Shown: positions 1 through 10,761 of the stretch, one piece after another
Position numbering within the stretch: the stretch's first letter is position 1
Layout of the letters: every line of letters begins with the position of its first letter
NCBI GenBank assembly: GCA_037974965.1
Contig: JBBPFI010000002.1
Coordinates: forward strand, 1,922,001-1,986,000
Reading direction: 5' to 3'
Length of the DNA: 64,000 nt
Origin: Dacryopinax spathularia
Taxonomy: Eukaryota; Basidiomycota; Dacrymycetes; Dacrymycetales; Dacrymycetaceae
The notes under the pieces: model-generated
Told to the model about the DNA's origin: nothing
Database searches by the model: none
Seen by the model: only the letters and a program-made list of their open reading frames with translations
Position numbers and translations under genes: made by a program

Positions 1-983
1 CCAGAGCTTGCAAGTTCCATCAATGCTGCCACTCAACACGAGCTGAGAGCTTCTTGGAGAGAACTCGACCCGCACAACTCCACGACCTCGTGCATGCTCG
101 TGGAGAAAGGTCTCGACCTTGCTGCCGGTCTTCTGTAGATCCCAGAGGATACAGTCTCCCTGCACATGGGCAGTAACGAGTTTCTCCGAATAGTCTGCGT
201 TTCGTCAGCTAGTGCAGCAGCACATACGTTGTGTGAAACACATACTTTGATGTCCCCAGGCAACATCCTGCAGTCCATGTACTAGACTGAGCTTGCTCCC
301 ACTCCATACATTCAGCACTTCCTCCGCGGTGCTCCCACCGGGACCAACGACTTTGCTCTTCCCACGGCGGGAATGACCGCGGTCAGAGAGGGATCGCTGG
401 ACGGGTTGAGGGGGTACGAGGTTGCTGGTCGGGGTTGATGGTGGCGGAGAGGAGGGAGACGAAGGGATCGGAGTAGCTGGGATACGGTTCGTGAATTTGA
501 TGATCTTCAGCACTATATACAATGGTCAGATCAGTATGTCATTAGCGCGTTCAGAATGGTGAGGCGACGCACCATCTTTGCCACCTACAGCCACTCGTCC
601 TCCTTCGCCCGCAGCAAGGACATCCGCACACCCCACACCTTGCTGAACGATCTTCAGCCTCACATATCGTGTATGCGGTGCATTAGCATTGACAAGCGCG
701 CGACTGGGCGTATTCTGCGCATCGACAATGCGGCTGGCCAGCGTTGCCGAGAAAGAATAAGTCGCTGATGCTGGAGCGGGATAGGCATATACTGCGTGGG
801 TTCCGTGTGCGTAGGCTGACGAGGTGGACGCTCCAACTTGAGAGGCTGCTGAACCTGGTGATGGAAGGAAAGGGCTGCCAAGCTTAGGAGTGAGCGGCGA
901 GGTCACCGCGTCGTCGCTGTAGCATACATCAGTCCTATTTCCATAGTTGCCCTTTGAAGAACGACGCACCGTTGCCAGGCCAT
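1..983 (-). CDS. WDR24/Rtc1-like WD40 protein (SEACAT/GATOR2 subunit), 5' part only
   Basis: Only the N-terminal part is present; the gene runs off the left edge. Four exons read cleanly: 970-983 (start ATG at 983), 573-916, 246-512 and 1-194, with introns of 53, 60 and 51 nt. The first ~110 residues are Ser/Ala/Pro-rich. A blade with VAVGGKDVLKIIKF follows, then a low-complexity insert, then GLQDVAWG, TAHVQGDCILWDLQ, FLHEHARG and LVLSGSIDGTCKLW. This matches the order in WDR24 (vertebrates) and Rtc1/Sea2 (yeast), where the propeller starts with a 'gene-product to DVVW...LWDL...TEHKRTVN' series. In that family the protein belongs to the vacuole- or lysosome-associated complex that controls TORC1 in response to amino acids. 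The C-terminal RING-like part would lie outside the window. Family call is from motif order, so another WD40 family is possible. Confidence 0.75.
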
Positions 984-1402
984 ATTCTGGTCGGCACTTA
1001 GCTTATTGATGTATTCGCATCATGCGACACGATAATGCGCTCCTGATCAGCCTTCCACAACGATTCAGTGCGAGCGCCCTGATCTTCAAGGGACACGACA
1101 AGAATGGATGATCACGTGCACCAACGACGACCACGGTGGCGGTCCCATCACACAAATGTATCGGCAAAAAGCCTCGACGAAGGGTAAGAACTGTAGGGGA
1201 GCAACGGTATGGATACATTAGTTATTATGCTACAGGTAAGTTAATAGGGCCCGGAGGCCGCTACAGCAATTTTGGGTTTTTTCGTTTTGAGCGCCAGGAA
1301 GGCGTAGTACAAAAGCAATCCGCTTTTGGGCGGAACATGGAGTATGCAGAAAAAGATCCTCAACAGAGAGGTAAGATAGAGTAATGTAAGAACGGTGTAG
1401 TC
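984..1402. other. intergenic gap
   Basis: This is the 3' flank of the CPL1-like gene and the promoter of the WDR24-like gene. Open frames on both strands are short and start mostly at non-ATG codons. A CACGTG hexamer occurs near 1114. I see no gene. Confidence 0.6.
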
Positions 1403-2420
1403 TCAAGGCAGCTGGACCTTCCCCAGCCTGACTTGCCCCTTGCTCAGCGTGTACCGCCGAGTGCAGCCGCCCTGGTCGTTCAGGTCCCAGCCGTGCTTGC
1501 ACCTCTCCACCACGCACCGGCCAGCCTCGCATCTGGCGCTCACGGCGCCTCGGACGTTCGAGCAGTCGGTGCCAGTAAATGCGCGGAAAGAGGTAGGTGA
1601 AGATGCAGAGAAAGAGCATCCGCCGCAATGCTGCGTATCGGTTTGTGGGTCGACGCAGATGAATCGCGGATCTGGCTGGGCAGGCCGGCGTGATTTACTG
1701 GAGCCGGAGCCGAGAAGCGCCGCGGCGGGGTTGTTGAGGGGAGGAGGGAAGGGGAAGGTGCGCTTGTCGAGCTGAGATTGCGACCGGACGGGCTCGGCAG
1801 GGCAGGCGATATAGTCCTTTGCGCACTTATGCTGCGGAGGGTAGACCAGCGCGGGTGATGCTGGCTTTGGCTGCTCGACGGTTTCGGGTGATAGCTTGAC
1901 AGGTGCCGGGGAAGGAGAAGGTACGGTGCACTCCCCTGTTGGCACACAGCGGCCCTCACATGCCTCATAGCCGGCTTCGCAGACCCATCCACAGACATCT
2001 TCTTTCGAGCAAGCGGCAAGAGCGTGTGGTGGGTACTCGCAGGTTCGGGCGGATGCATCGGAGCCGATGAGCGATTGGAGAAGAGATGCGGTTGTGTGCA
2101 TGCCTAGTGCGCGGGTCGCTCGTCGGGCAGCAGGGGCGAGGAGGGCGAAGCGGGGGAGTGTGGAGTGGCAAAGGCAGCCTGTGAGCGTGCCGTCTGCAGT
2201 AATCCGTAAGTATCAGGATATAGTGGGAAGAGCCATGGCACTCACAGTCTGTCCGCCCGTCGCTCAGCATGCCCTGGTCGACATTGGCACAGGTATCGAT
2301 CCTGGCTATTGGCAAGCCTTGAGCGGAAACCTTGCCTGGCCGATTGAGCGGGCCAGCCTGGGCAGGGATGGAGAGGACGAGGACGGTGAGAACGGCAGCG
2401 AGGCGAGCAAGGCAATACAT
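1403..2420 (-). CDS. secreted cysteine-rich CPL1/PriA-like protein
   Basis: Two exons joined by an intron of about 55 nt (GTGAGTGCC...TACTGCAG). Exon 1 starts at 2420 and encodes a signal peptide (MYCLARLAAVLTVLVLSIPA) and the beginning of the mature protein. Exon 2 carries GCLCHSTLP, a cysteine-rich stretch with CGWVCEAGYEACEGRC, a long Pro/Ser linker, and the C-terminal CPL1-like domain: CVDPQTDTQHCGGC, then GTDCSNVRGA and CEAGRCVVERCKHGW. These are the hallmarks of basidiomycete PriA and Cryptococcus CPL1, secreted or wall-associated proteins linked to capsule and development. The segment between CGGC and GTDC is longer than usual but has no GT donor, so I read it through. A TATA-like element lies ~180 bp upstream of the start. 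Confidence 0.88.
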
Positions 2421-3494
2421 TGCGTTTGGAATTAGAAGGTAATGAACGTAGGAATGAACGATAGTGGGTAGTTGGAATATTATGCGGTAGCGAGGGGTAG
2501 TATAGCGAGTGTCGGGGGCCAGAAGACCAGAGAGAGGCGAAGATGAGGAGGGACGAAGGACGGGGGATGGCTTGACCTTTCCGTCGTCTGTCGGTCTATA
2601 TACCGCTCTCTTCGATGGACCATCGGATGTGCCTTTCGGCAGTTTCGTCACTGCCAAACGGCTAAGCCCGTCCGGGAAGCCTAGGGTTGGGTCGCCAGAA
2701 AGCACATTCTCATGTTGACAAACATGACATTGCCTGCGTGCCTCGCGTGCCAGTGCGCCTCCCAAGCACGGCTGGAATGATATCGTCACGTCTTGAAATA
2801 CAAGCAGGATATTTCATGTCTGGCAGGAATGCCACAACAGGCCGAGCATATTGAGAGCTGGACCGAGCATGATGTGCGATGTGATATGACTGCTCCTGGG
2901 GGGACACACCGGAATGTGAGATGTCGCGTCCAGAGAACCCCGCGCGCGTCTGGGTCGGTCAATGCGCACCTCGGAGTTAGGAGCGTTTCGGAGCCGACGA
3001 AAATCACCTCCTCAGAGTTTCCCAAGCAGCAACCCGGCTTCCAGCGACCCGGACCTCTTACAAGATGAAGGGACTGCCAAAGCCGGCCAGGATCATCGTC
3101 GGCACGGGCGGTGACTCCTTCTGTTAGTGTGGGACGCTCCTGCGTCTCAGGCTCTCATGCTGTTCGTCCCCAGTTCAGTCAGGTTATCCGTCTTTTGTAT
3201 ATGCCCATCGGTCCCTCTAGTTTGGATATCAAGAGTAGAAAATTCGCTAATGTAAGTGGACAAAGTCGATTCGCGGCCCCGCCGGTAGACGTTTTCGTGT
3301 TGTTGTTGGTCAGCTGCAGACGAAGGAGGAGACCGCCAAAGCAGAGGCGCCTAACGAGAAGGCCGCGGTGCAAAAGCCTCCGTTTTCATGAACGTGTAGC
3401 GACAGCCACCGCCCCTTTGACCTCAAGCGTACCTTCGATCCCCTGTTCCTATACCCTGCATACATCTAGCCCTTTTCTTGTACATTTGCCCACT
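2421..3494. other. divergent promoter region
   Basis: About 1.1 kb between the divergent CPL1-like and Glo3-like genes. Several overlapping frames are open, but none has a plausible start and composition, and none resembles a family I know. Apart from the TATA-like box at 2597-2602 I see nothing definite. Confidence 0.5.
2597..2602 (-). promoter_or_regulatory. TATA-like box of the CPL1-like gene
   Basis: TATATA on the minus strand (context GGTATATAGACC) lies about 180 bp upstream of the start codon at 2420. Distance and composition fit a core promoter with a 5' leader. Confidence 0.35.
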
Positions 3495-5266
3495 ATGGCC
3501 GAAACAACGATGGTAACACAGCAAGAGCGCGACGAAGTCTTCAAGATCCTCAAAGCACAAAAAGCCAACAAGGTGCGTTCCCCGGATAAACTGCAACGTC
3601 GTGGAGCTAACGCGTGCCGTTGCCCAGATGTGTTTCGATTGCCAAGCGCGCAACCCTACTTGGGCGAGCGTGACGTTCGGCGTGTACATCTGCCTGGACT
3701 GCTCGAGCGTGCACAGGAATATGGGAGTGCATATCAGCTTTGTGAGGTACGTATATGCGCATTGGTAATCGCCTCATCGGGCTCATGCGGAGACTAGGTC
3801 GACGACCCTAGACGGTTGGCAGCTCGGCCAGATGCGTAACATGAAGGTTGGCGGGAACGGCTCAGCTACAGAGTTCTTCACCAAGCATGGTGGAGCCTCT
3901 GCATTGACGGAGGCGAACGTGAAGAACAAGTATACGAGCCGTGTTGCTGGGTTGTACAAGGAGGAGCTAGCCAGGAGAGTAAAAGAGGACATGATGAGGT
4001 ATGCCGCTGATTGCGTGCGGCCATGCTTTTTCTTATGCACTTTGAAGGTTTCCGGATCGTATTTATGTGGATGGGATGTCGGAGGCACCGAAAGCCGTCG
4101 CTGCTACTGAGGAGGACTTTTTCTCGTCGTGGGACAAGCCCGCCGCGCCGTCTCCAAAGCCTGCTGCAGCTGCACTGAAGGCCGGACCACCAGTAGTTGG
4201 TCGCACCCTATCCAGCGTCAGCATCACTGCAACTGCTGGCTCGTCCAATGGCTCCACCCCGACAATATCACCTGCGTCGACGCCCTCCATTGCTGGCACG
4301 CCAAGCGCGCCCGCTGCCCCTCGTACGATAACATCCTCATCATTACGTACATCGTCTGCTGGACCGGGCACGGCGGCACGATCGGCCTCCAAGCTCGGTG
4401 CCAGTCGTCTTGGTGCCTCTAGTGGTACCGCACACGCAAAGGCATCTAAGCTGGGGGCGAAGAAAGGGGCTGCAATCAACTTTGAGGAAGCCGAGCGGAA
4501 GGCGAAGGAGGAAGAGGAGCGCATCAAGCGGTTAGGGTACGATGCCAAGAAGGAGGAAGAGGAGGCAAAGGCGCGTGCGGAAGCGGCAGCAGCTGCCTCG
4601 GCTTCCTCCAAAGCGACGACTACCTCTACACCAGCTCCTAGCGGACCCACCAGCTTGCATGGAAAGAAGGACAGCATCGAGATAAACAGGTTAGGGATGG
4701 GTATGGCCCGCCTTGGCTTTGGCCAGACAGCTTCAGCATCATCGCCAGCGAGTACAACTACGAAGAACGGCTCCAAGGCACCAGCTGGTGGTACGTTCAA
4801 GACCCGCCTCAATTCTTCTCGCGGTCTGACGTTGTTCACAGACGAGCCGACATATGCGCGCGACAAGTTTGGTAACCAGAAGGCGATATCCTCCGATATG
4901 TACTTCGGACGGAACTCCTACGATCCCGCCGCCCAAGCTGAGGCTCAATCTCGGCTCTCTCAGTTCCAGGGAGCAACGGCTATCAGCTCCAACCAGTACT
5001 TCGGAAGGGAAGAGGAAGATGAGCTTGGACCACGCTCTCCAGGCGGCGGTCTCATTCTCGGCAATACGAACGAGACGCTCGCGAATGTTGAGTTAGCTGC
5101 GAGGGACGTGATCGGCCGGGTGTTATCCAATCCCGATGTTCAGACTGCTGGCGAGAATTTGAGACAGGGCGCCCTGAAGGTGAGCTCCTCTACGCTTTCT
5201 TATGGTCGCATGCTCACCGCTTTTATAGATGGCGAACTGGCTTGCAGAGATGAGCGAGAACCGTTA
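3495..5266 (+). CDS. GLO3: ArfGAP of the Glo3/ARFGAP2-3 type
   Basis: Predicted GTPase-activating protein for Arf1, acting on COPI vesicles at the Golgi. Start ATG at 3495. Exons: 3495-3572, 3628-about 3746, 3798-3998, 4048-about 5179, and a short last exon ending at TAG 5264-5266 (ends [12 protein letters not shown]). The ArfGAP zinc finger is CFDC...CLDC, followed by the catalytic arginine in [13 protein letters not shown] and by [17 protein letters not shown]. The middle is Ala/Ser/Lys-rich and charged. Two Glo3-type motifs follow, ISSDMYFGR and ISSNQYFGR, the signature that separates Glo3/ARFGAP2-3 from Gcs1. The last helix fits the amphipathic membrane-sensing tail of the family. Confidence 0.93.
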
Positions 5267-5612
5267 GCGTTTACCCAAGGCTTCGTCCATTGTACACGTA
5301 TCGTCTTATGCAATATACTTCGCAATGACACTCGGGTTGTATTGGCACATGGGGTGTACACTGGCTCGCCGTCTGGGATATCCTCCATCTGTCGGAAGTT
5401 TCCCAGCCGACCCACGCCGGAATATCAAGGAATGGAACGTACATTAGGGGACGTTCTGTGGAGATTTCCCCTGTCAGGGGTGGGTCTTAATCAGCGCTGA
5501 GCGGAAAAAGGGGCAATGAGCTGAATATATGCGCCTTGACTCCTTTCAGCGACGCTAGTCTATCTCTTTGTTTCCCCACCACCACGCATATATGCTGTAA
5601 GAATTACTATCT
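5267..5612. other. intergenic gap
   Basis: Spacer between the tandem Glo3 and RhoGEF genes; it holds the 3' end of one and the promoter of the other. TATATGC-type sequences occur at ~5525 and ~5588. No gene seen. Confidence 0.55.
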
Positions 5613-8067
5613 ATGTCCTATACCGAGCCAGGCTCGTTGGACGCGCCTGCTATCGTCTTTCCGCGCTCCCATCTCCGGACGTCGAGCTACCCTGACGACG
5701 GCGACGACACGCTCGCGACGCTCCGGCAGCCGGCGTTGCGACCTCCTATCTCCTTTCGTCGCCTGTCATCAGCATCGGTGCCTTCCAATATCCCACGCTC
5801 GGCGGTCAGCAGCGTCGTATCCCTCGAAGATGTCGCGTTGCAGGCACAAGCACACGAGCCCGGGTCCAGCGTTGGCACCGCGCCATCGACGCGGTCGGCG
5901 TCCATACCGAGGCCCCTGTCGGACCAAGCGCGTTCTTCGTCGTTCTCTGGCTTCAGTCCCCTGAGTCCAGGTCTACCGTTGTCACCAAAACGCCATGCGC
6001 ATAGAAGAAGGGATAGCAGGCAACGGGACTCGATTGATGAGAATCATCAGAGACGGGCGCTGAAGAGGCTGAAGGTGGTGAAGGAATTGCTCGACACGGA
6101 GAAGTCGTATGTGGATGGGCTGGACCTTGTATACGAGGTGCGCCTCCATGGTCCTCCCTCAGATAATGTAATACTGAGCGTAGAACAGCACTTCCTCATT
6201 CCGTTGATGGAGTCGCTTGAGACCGCCCGCCGACCCTTGGTGACGAGAGACGACCTGAACGCCATCTTCTCCAACTTCATCGACATATGGAATTTGCATC
6301 GTGCCATCTTACGAAGTTTGCAGGAAGCTGTCACTCCGCAGTCTACCGCGAACCCTGCATCGACTTCGCTGTCGTCGGTTATGCGCTCACACTTTCCGTA
6401 TCTGTCGATGTACAAACCCTTCGTTACGAACTTCCCTTCGGCGATGTCGACGATCTCCCATCTGCAAGCGACATCTCCTCTGTTTCGAGCCTGGCTTGTA
6501 GATAGGGAGAAGGATGCGAGATGCGCGAACCTCACGTTGATAGCGTGGCTCTTGACATGCGTACAGCGCGTTCCTCGATATCTGCTTCTCTTGAAGGACC
6601 TCATCGCATACTCCGATCCAGCAGAGCCGGAGACAGAGCAGCTACGTCGCGTATTTGTTATGGTGTCCAAAAGTACGCCATATCGCCTTGTCCCGTGATC
6701 GATATACTGACAATCTGGTGAAGCTGCTGAGACGCTGGATCGTGCACTTGCCGAACACTCCTCGACCCTGGCGATCCTTGCGCTTCAACGCGCTTGTGTC
6801 AACCTGCCGTTCCCTTTGATTTCGCCCGGCCGACGTCTCATCAAGCGTGGATCCCTGCTACGCGAAACTGTGAAAGGGAAGGAGCCTCGCGAGTTCCTCC
6901 TGTTCACCGACTGTATCGTCTACTTCAGCCGAGTATCGGATGAAGCATGGTTGAGCGCCAGGCCACCGCTCCAGCGTCGTCGCAGCAAAAGCGGTAACGA
7001 TGCTCAGATCAGGAAGATGGGCGAGGATGGCATGGCGGAGTCAGACAAATGGCGATATCAAGGGAAGCTGGATTTGAAGGACATTACCGTTGTCGGGAGT
7101 GCGGGGGAACCAGGACGCGACGGCGTCAAGCGTTTTGAAGTACTCAGCCCTCAAGAAAGCTTCGCAGTCTATGCCGGTACGCTGCAACGCCCTCCTCGCA
7201 TGCCATAGGATGCTCAAGCTCTGTCCAGCTACTGCTGCCGATTGTCAAGCCTGGTTGGATGCTATCCGTGAAGCCAAAGCTCTATATCTGTCCTCGGTGC
7301 AGACGCTGGGTAGGCCGCTGAACACGCTGACCTCGTCAACTTCGACACGCCACTTGCGCCTCGCACTGCAAGCCCTTCCCGCGGAGCCTGAAAGGCAGAA
7401 GGTCGAGCACTTCGTACCCCCGGTGTGGGTTCCGGACCAAAAAGCGCCTGCGTGTATGCGTTGTGGGAAGACGTGGAGCATACTGCGATGGCGACATCAT
7501 TGCCGACTATGCGGGTCCGTGGTGTGCGCTGATTGTTCCACGAAGGTACGACCTTTTCTTATGATCCACTCTGTCCGAAAGCTAATGCCTCGCATCTAGA
7601 CTTTCTTCATAGTGCAGGGTAGTGGGACAGAACAATCGAATAAAAACCCGACGCGAGCTTGCAATGACTGCTACGAAAACGTATTTCCTCTCATTGCGCA
7701 ACCTGCGAATGATGCCTCCGATGGCCTACGTCCTCCTCTGGAACACCGCTACAGCACAGTGACGGTCTCCTCTATCAGCTCAGCCGCTCGAAACAGCAAC
7801 GACTCCGTTCGTCCTAACAGTCTGGCTGGACCATCCGCATCTGAGATGGACACTGGACTGCCCGAATTGACGCCGACATTGTTGGAGCTGGGCGTCAGCC
7901 CATTCGCAGGCGCGTTGAAGAGGACGGAGGTGCAGCGCCTGGAAGTAACAGCTAGGCTCAGCTTGGTGGAACCAATGGTGAGCCCTGCGTCCTCCATGGC
8001 ACAAACTATTCCCGGGCGAGCGGTGAAACGGCTAAGTGTGTTGTTGGGGAAAGGCGAGAAAAGTTAA
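5613..8067 (+). CDS. Rho guanine nucleotide exchange factor with DH, PH and FYVE domains
   Basis: Start ATG at 5613; five exons. An N-terminal Ser/Arg/Pro-rich tail of ~150 residues precedes the DH domain, which opens RRALKRLKVVKELLDTEKSY and contains the conserved helix LIAWLLTCVQRVPRYLLLLK. The PH domain runs from LIKRGSLLRE through FLLFTDCIVYF to the helix AWLDAIREAK. The FYVE finger shows WVPD, RWRHHCRLCG and RACNDC, the PI3P-binding signature, and is split by an intron just after CADCSTK. The order is that of FGD-type Cdc42/Rho exchange factors, suggesting endosome-linked control of Rho GTPases and actin. The PH exon joins best with acceptor CTGTCCAG, giving VYAATAADCQAW. The last ~130 residues are Ser-rich and have no recognised domain. 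Confidence 0.92.
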
Positions 8068-8190
8068 GCGCCGTGTCACGCACTCACATTCGCATTCCAC
8101 GGACGATTGTATGTTGTGCAATTCAATGTGTATTCTATTCGTTTTCGTGATTAATCCTGCATTGTGCCCATATCTGTCCTCTGAAGTTTA

Positions 8191-9517
8191 TCAGAGGGCG
8201 CTCTCGCCCGAATATGGCCCTTTGGTTGCTTCAAGATACAGCTGCAGCGCTTCGCGATCAAAGCCTTTCTTCAGCTCCTCATCTCGCTCCCTGCAGGCCT
8301 CCTCGCCAACTACTACCCTGAGCTCGCCCTCCTTCCTCGCCTGCTTCACCAGCTCGCTCACTCTAGGTAGACGGATCTGCTCATACTCCGCAAGGGCTTC
8401 CTCCAGACCCTTCTTCCCATCCTTGTAGTCGCAAAGAGCGCGAACGAGATGATAGGCGTCCTCCATCGCTTGATTCGTACCCTGGCCAAGGTGCGGGCTA
8501 GTAGGATGCGCCGCATCGCCTGCAAGGACAACGCGGCCCTTGTGCCAACTCTTGAGGGGTGGTCGGTCATACAGTCCATACTTGACGAAGTGCGAGTGGT
8601 TCGTAATCAGGTCTTTCGGCGCGCCCTCCCAGTGCGGGTCAGTGAATATCGGTAGCTGCTTCATTATGACATGAAGCTCTTCGCGCGTCAGAGCTCGCCA
8701 AGTCTCGTGCGCTTCGGTCTCTTCGGCCATCGTGCAGACCCACATGCGCTCAGTGCCGTCAGGGTTGATGGGGAAGGAGACGAGATGTATGCCGGAGCCG
8801 TACCAGTGAAGGATGGTGGATTTGTGGGGTAGTAATGAAGCCGGTGTTTTTGCGTGACCGCCGATCTGCAGCGCACCAGTGAGTATTTTCGTTAATTAAG
8901 GCGTAGTCGTAGAAACGTACCTCGATCAGCTTGCAGAAGTCAGCTACCTCCTTTCCGAACAGCACCTCCCTGACTTTGGAATGCAGTCCGTCTGCCCCGA
9001 TCACCAGATCCGCCTCATCCTCCGTCCCGTCCGTGAGAGTAACGACTACTTTGTCGCCCACCTCGCGTACACCGCTCACGCCATTGCCGAGGTTAATCGT
9101 AACTTCTCGCTCCTGAGCCTTCGAGATGATCCACTTAACAAAGCGATCCCGGGCGATTCCCATGATGGGCCAGCCTTGTGTCGAGCGCACTTCCTGTGGT
9201 GCATCGGTATGGAGGAGTTCGGTGGGCGGCGAGGTGAGCACAGAGTAAGCCTTGATGAACTCGACCGGCGCGCCCAAGGATAACAGTTCTTCGGCAAGAC
9301 CTAGAATTTGGAATACCCGGAAACTGTGCGCCAGGTCAGCTTGTTTAACAAGAAGGATAACATAGCCGTAGACGTACGTCTGCGGAGCTGGAGCAACTGC
9401 GATGCCGCCGCCGATGTGATTGGATCGCTCATATATGACTGGATCAAATCCCTTCTGCTTGAGGAGCATACCCAGAACTGGACCTTCGACTCCGGAGCCT
9501 GCGATGATGACCTTCAT
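8191..9517 (-). CDS. FAD-dependent monooxygenase, salicylate hydroxylase-like
   Basis: Class A flavoprotein monooxygenase, converging on the RhoGEF gene. Start ATG at 9517; three exons with introns GTACGTCTAC...GCACAG and GTACGTTTCT...CGCTGCAG. The FAD-binding Rossmann motif is IIAGSGVEGPVLGMLL with the acidic end of strand 2 in VIYERSN. The DG motif is DLVIGADGLHSKVRE. The second FAD motif is VVLAGDAAHPTSPHLGQG. Members hydroxylate aromatic acids or tailor secondary metabolites using NAD(P)H and O2; the substrate cannot be read here. No biosynthetic core gene lies nearby. There is no signal peptide or membrane helix, so it is probably cytosolic. A TATA box lies ~100 bp upstream of the start. 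Confidence 0.92.
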
Positions 9518-9618
9518 GTCGTTTCGTCTTTGGATTTGGTGTGAACCGATAGAGCTCGATAAGATGGGATATTGGTTGTTGTGGTATGTTGACCCCCCAT
9601 CGTCGTCCAAACCGTCCA

Positions 9619-9626
9619 CTTATATA
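9619..9626 (-). promoter_or_regulatory. TATA box of the FAD monooxygenase
   Basis: TATATAAG on the minus strand, about 100 bp upstream of the start codon at 9517. Confidence 0.5.
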
Positions 9627-9754
9627 CGTCTTTGTGGCCTGCAGCTGTACCAGTTTTTCCGACATGAATGCGTTCAAGAAATTAAGAGCGGAGATTGCCT
9701 TTCCTGGCCAGTTGGTCGATAACTACGAGAAGCTACGTAATGTTGCTGAGGTGA

Positions 9755-9790
9755 CGGAGGACCCTAGCCGTCGTAAGCAAGGGTCCTCCG
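9755..9790. repeat. perfect inverted repeat (hairpin)
   Basis: Arms CGGAGGACCCT (9755-9765) and AGGGTCCTCCG (9780-9790) are exact reverse complements, 11 bp each, around a 14-nt loop. It lies ~240 bp upstream of the monooxygenase start. Confidence 0.85.
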
Positions 9791-10181
9791 AGAACAAGTC
9801 GGAAATCGCTCTCCGCTTCCCCCAACTTGCGCCGGTCTTGCGTCGCCGGTTCTTTCGCAGGTATCATCACCGCCGGCTTGGGACCGCCGGAACTCAAAGT
9901 GCAAGTTCAGAAGTTCATTCAATCCTCTCGATTGCGGCCGAAAAGATGTTCCGGGATCGACCTATGTATTATTACTGCCGCTGTTCTTCTTGCGCTTTTC
10001 CCACGACCGTCACGATGAAGGGCGGCGGCTCGGTGCGACGACGAGCTACGGATCATGCATGTATGCATTACTACTCGACATGTTTCACACCTACTTCAAG
10101 CACAATATTGTCCATAGAACCGCTGGGTCGGGGCTACGTGTACTGAACGGTCCCACCGGCAGCTGCGTTCCTTCATCTCCA

Positions 10182-10761
10182 TCAGCAGGTAGCGCCGATA
10201 CCGCAGGCTTGGTAGTAGATGATCACATTCGTCGAGGCGGCGGTCACCCATCCGTTGGCAGTCTCGTCGCTCTGCGTCTGAACTTCGAGAGCTAAAACAA
10301 CGCGTGAGAAGTAGTCCAGATGTTGGCAGAAAGGGACAACGTACTATAGTTTCCAGGAGCAACGATACTCGCAGTGCTGGAAACGAAGGCTTCGAACGTA
10401 GACGTATCGTACGCCTTGATCTCGGATCCGATTACGTACGTTCCCGAGCTGTTCTGTAGTGCAACGCGAGCCAATCCAGCCGGATCGCTCGCTCCCTATC
10501 CAAGAGCAACAATGAGTGGAAACAGTTCACGAACATTCTCGCAGTTGCACGCACGAAATCAGTCAGGATAACGGGGAACTGGAAGTAACCAGCCGGATAA
10601 TCGGGACCAGGTGAGACGGGTACCTCGATGTATGTGCCGGGAGTAGGAAGCGTAAGGAGAGGCGGGTGAGGCGCACGCTCCTGCACCGTGCGGGTAGGCG
10701 TGTGCGGTGCAGCCAAGACTGCAGTAGCCAGGAAAGCGAGGGCGATTGGGAGTCTCAACAT
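10182..10761 (-). CDS. small secreted protein, paralogue A (unknown family)
   Basis: Three exons, about 145 residues, start ATG at 10761, stop at 10182-10184. The signal peptide is MLRLPIALAFLATAVLA. The mature protein has LPTPGTYIEVP, GYFQFPVILTD, ARVALQNSSGTYVIG, TFEAFV and IVAPGNYTLEVQ, and ends with YYQACGIGATC, so two cysteines sit at the extreme C terminus. The introns (GTGCGTGCAAC...GATAG and GTACGTTGTC...TTTTAG) fall at the same protein positions as in the paralogue at 11847-12445, which supports both models. The alternation of hydrophobic and Gly/Asn/Thr residues suggests a small beta-sandwich, but I do not recognise the family. Likely extracellular or wall-associated. Confidence 0.8.

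Larger units (their letters stand above)
9518..10181. other. gap with an unresolved plus-strand reading frame
   Basis: Contains the monooxygenase promoter and the 3' flank of the first secreted gene. A plus-strand frame from an ATG at ~9664 reads MNAFKKLRAEIAFPGQL and stays open for over 400 nt; a neighbouring frame contains AGSFAGIITAGLGPPE. The two do not join through a convincing intron and match no family I recognise, so I call no gene. A strong hairpin lies at 9755-9790. Confidence 0.4.

Noticed and set aside
1965-2789. 274-codon minus-strand open frame over the CPL1-like gene
   Set aside because: Its useful part is only the first exon with the signal peptide; the rest is an intron and wrong-frame reading of exon 2.
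4063-4866. Long minus-strand frame rich in Ala/Ser
   Set aside because: Antisense shadow of the low-complexity centre of Glo3.
9586-10146. Plus-strand frame with MNAFKKLRAEIAFPGQL and a carrier-like AGSFAGIITAG in another frame
   Set aside because: Too short and in different frames; lacks the PxD/ExxK repeats of mitochondrial carriers, and no introns join the parts.
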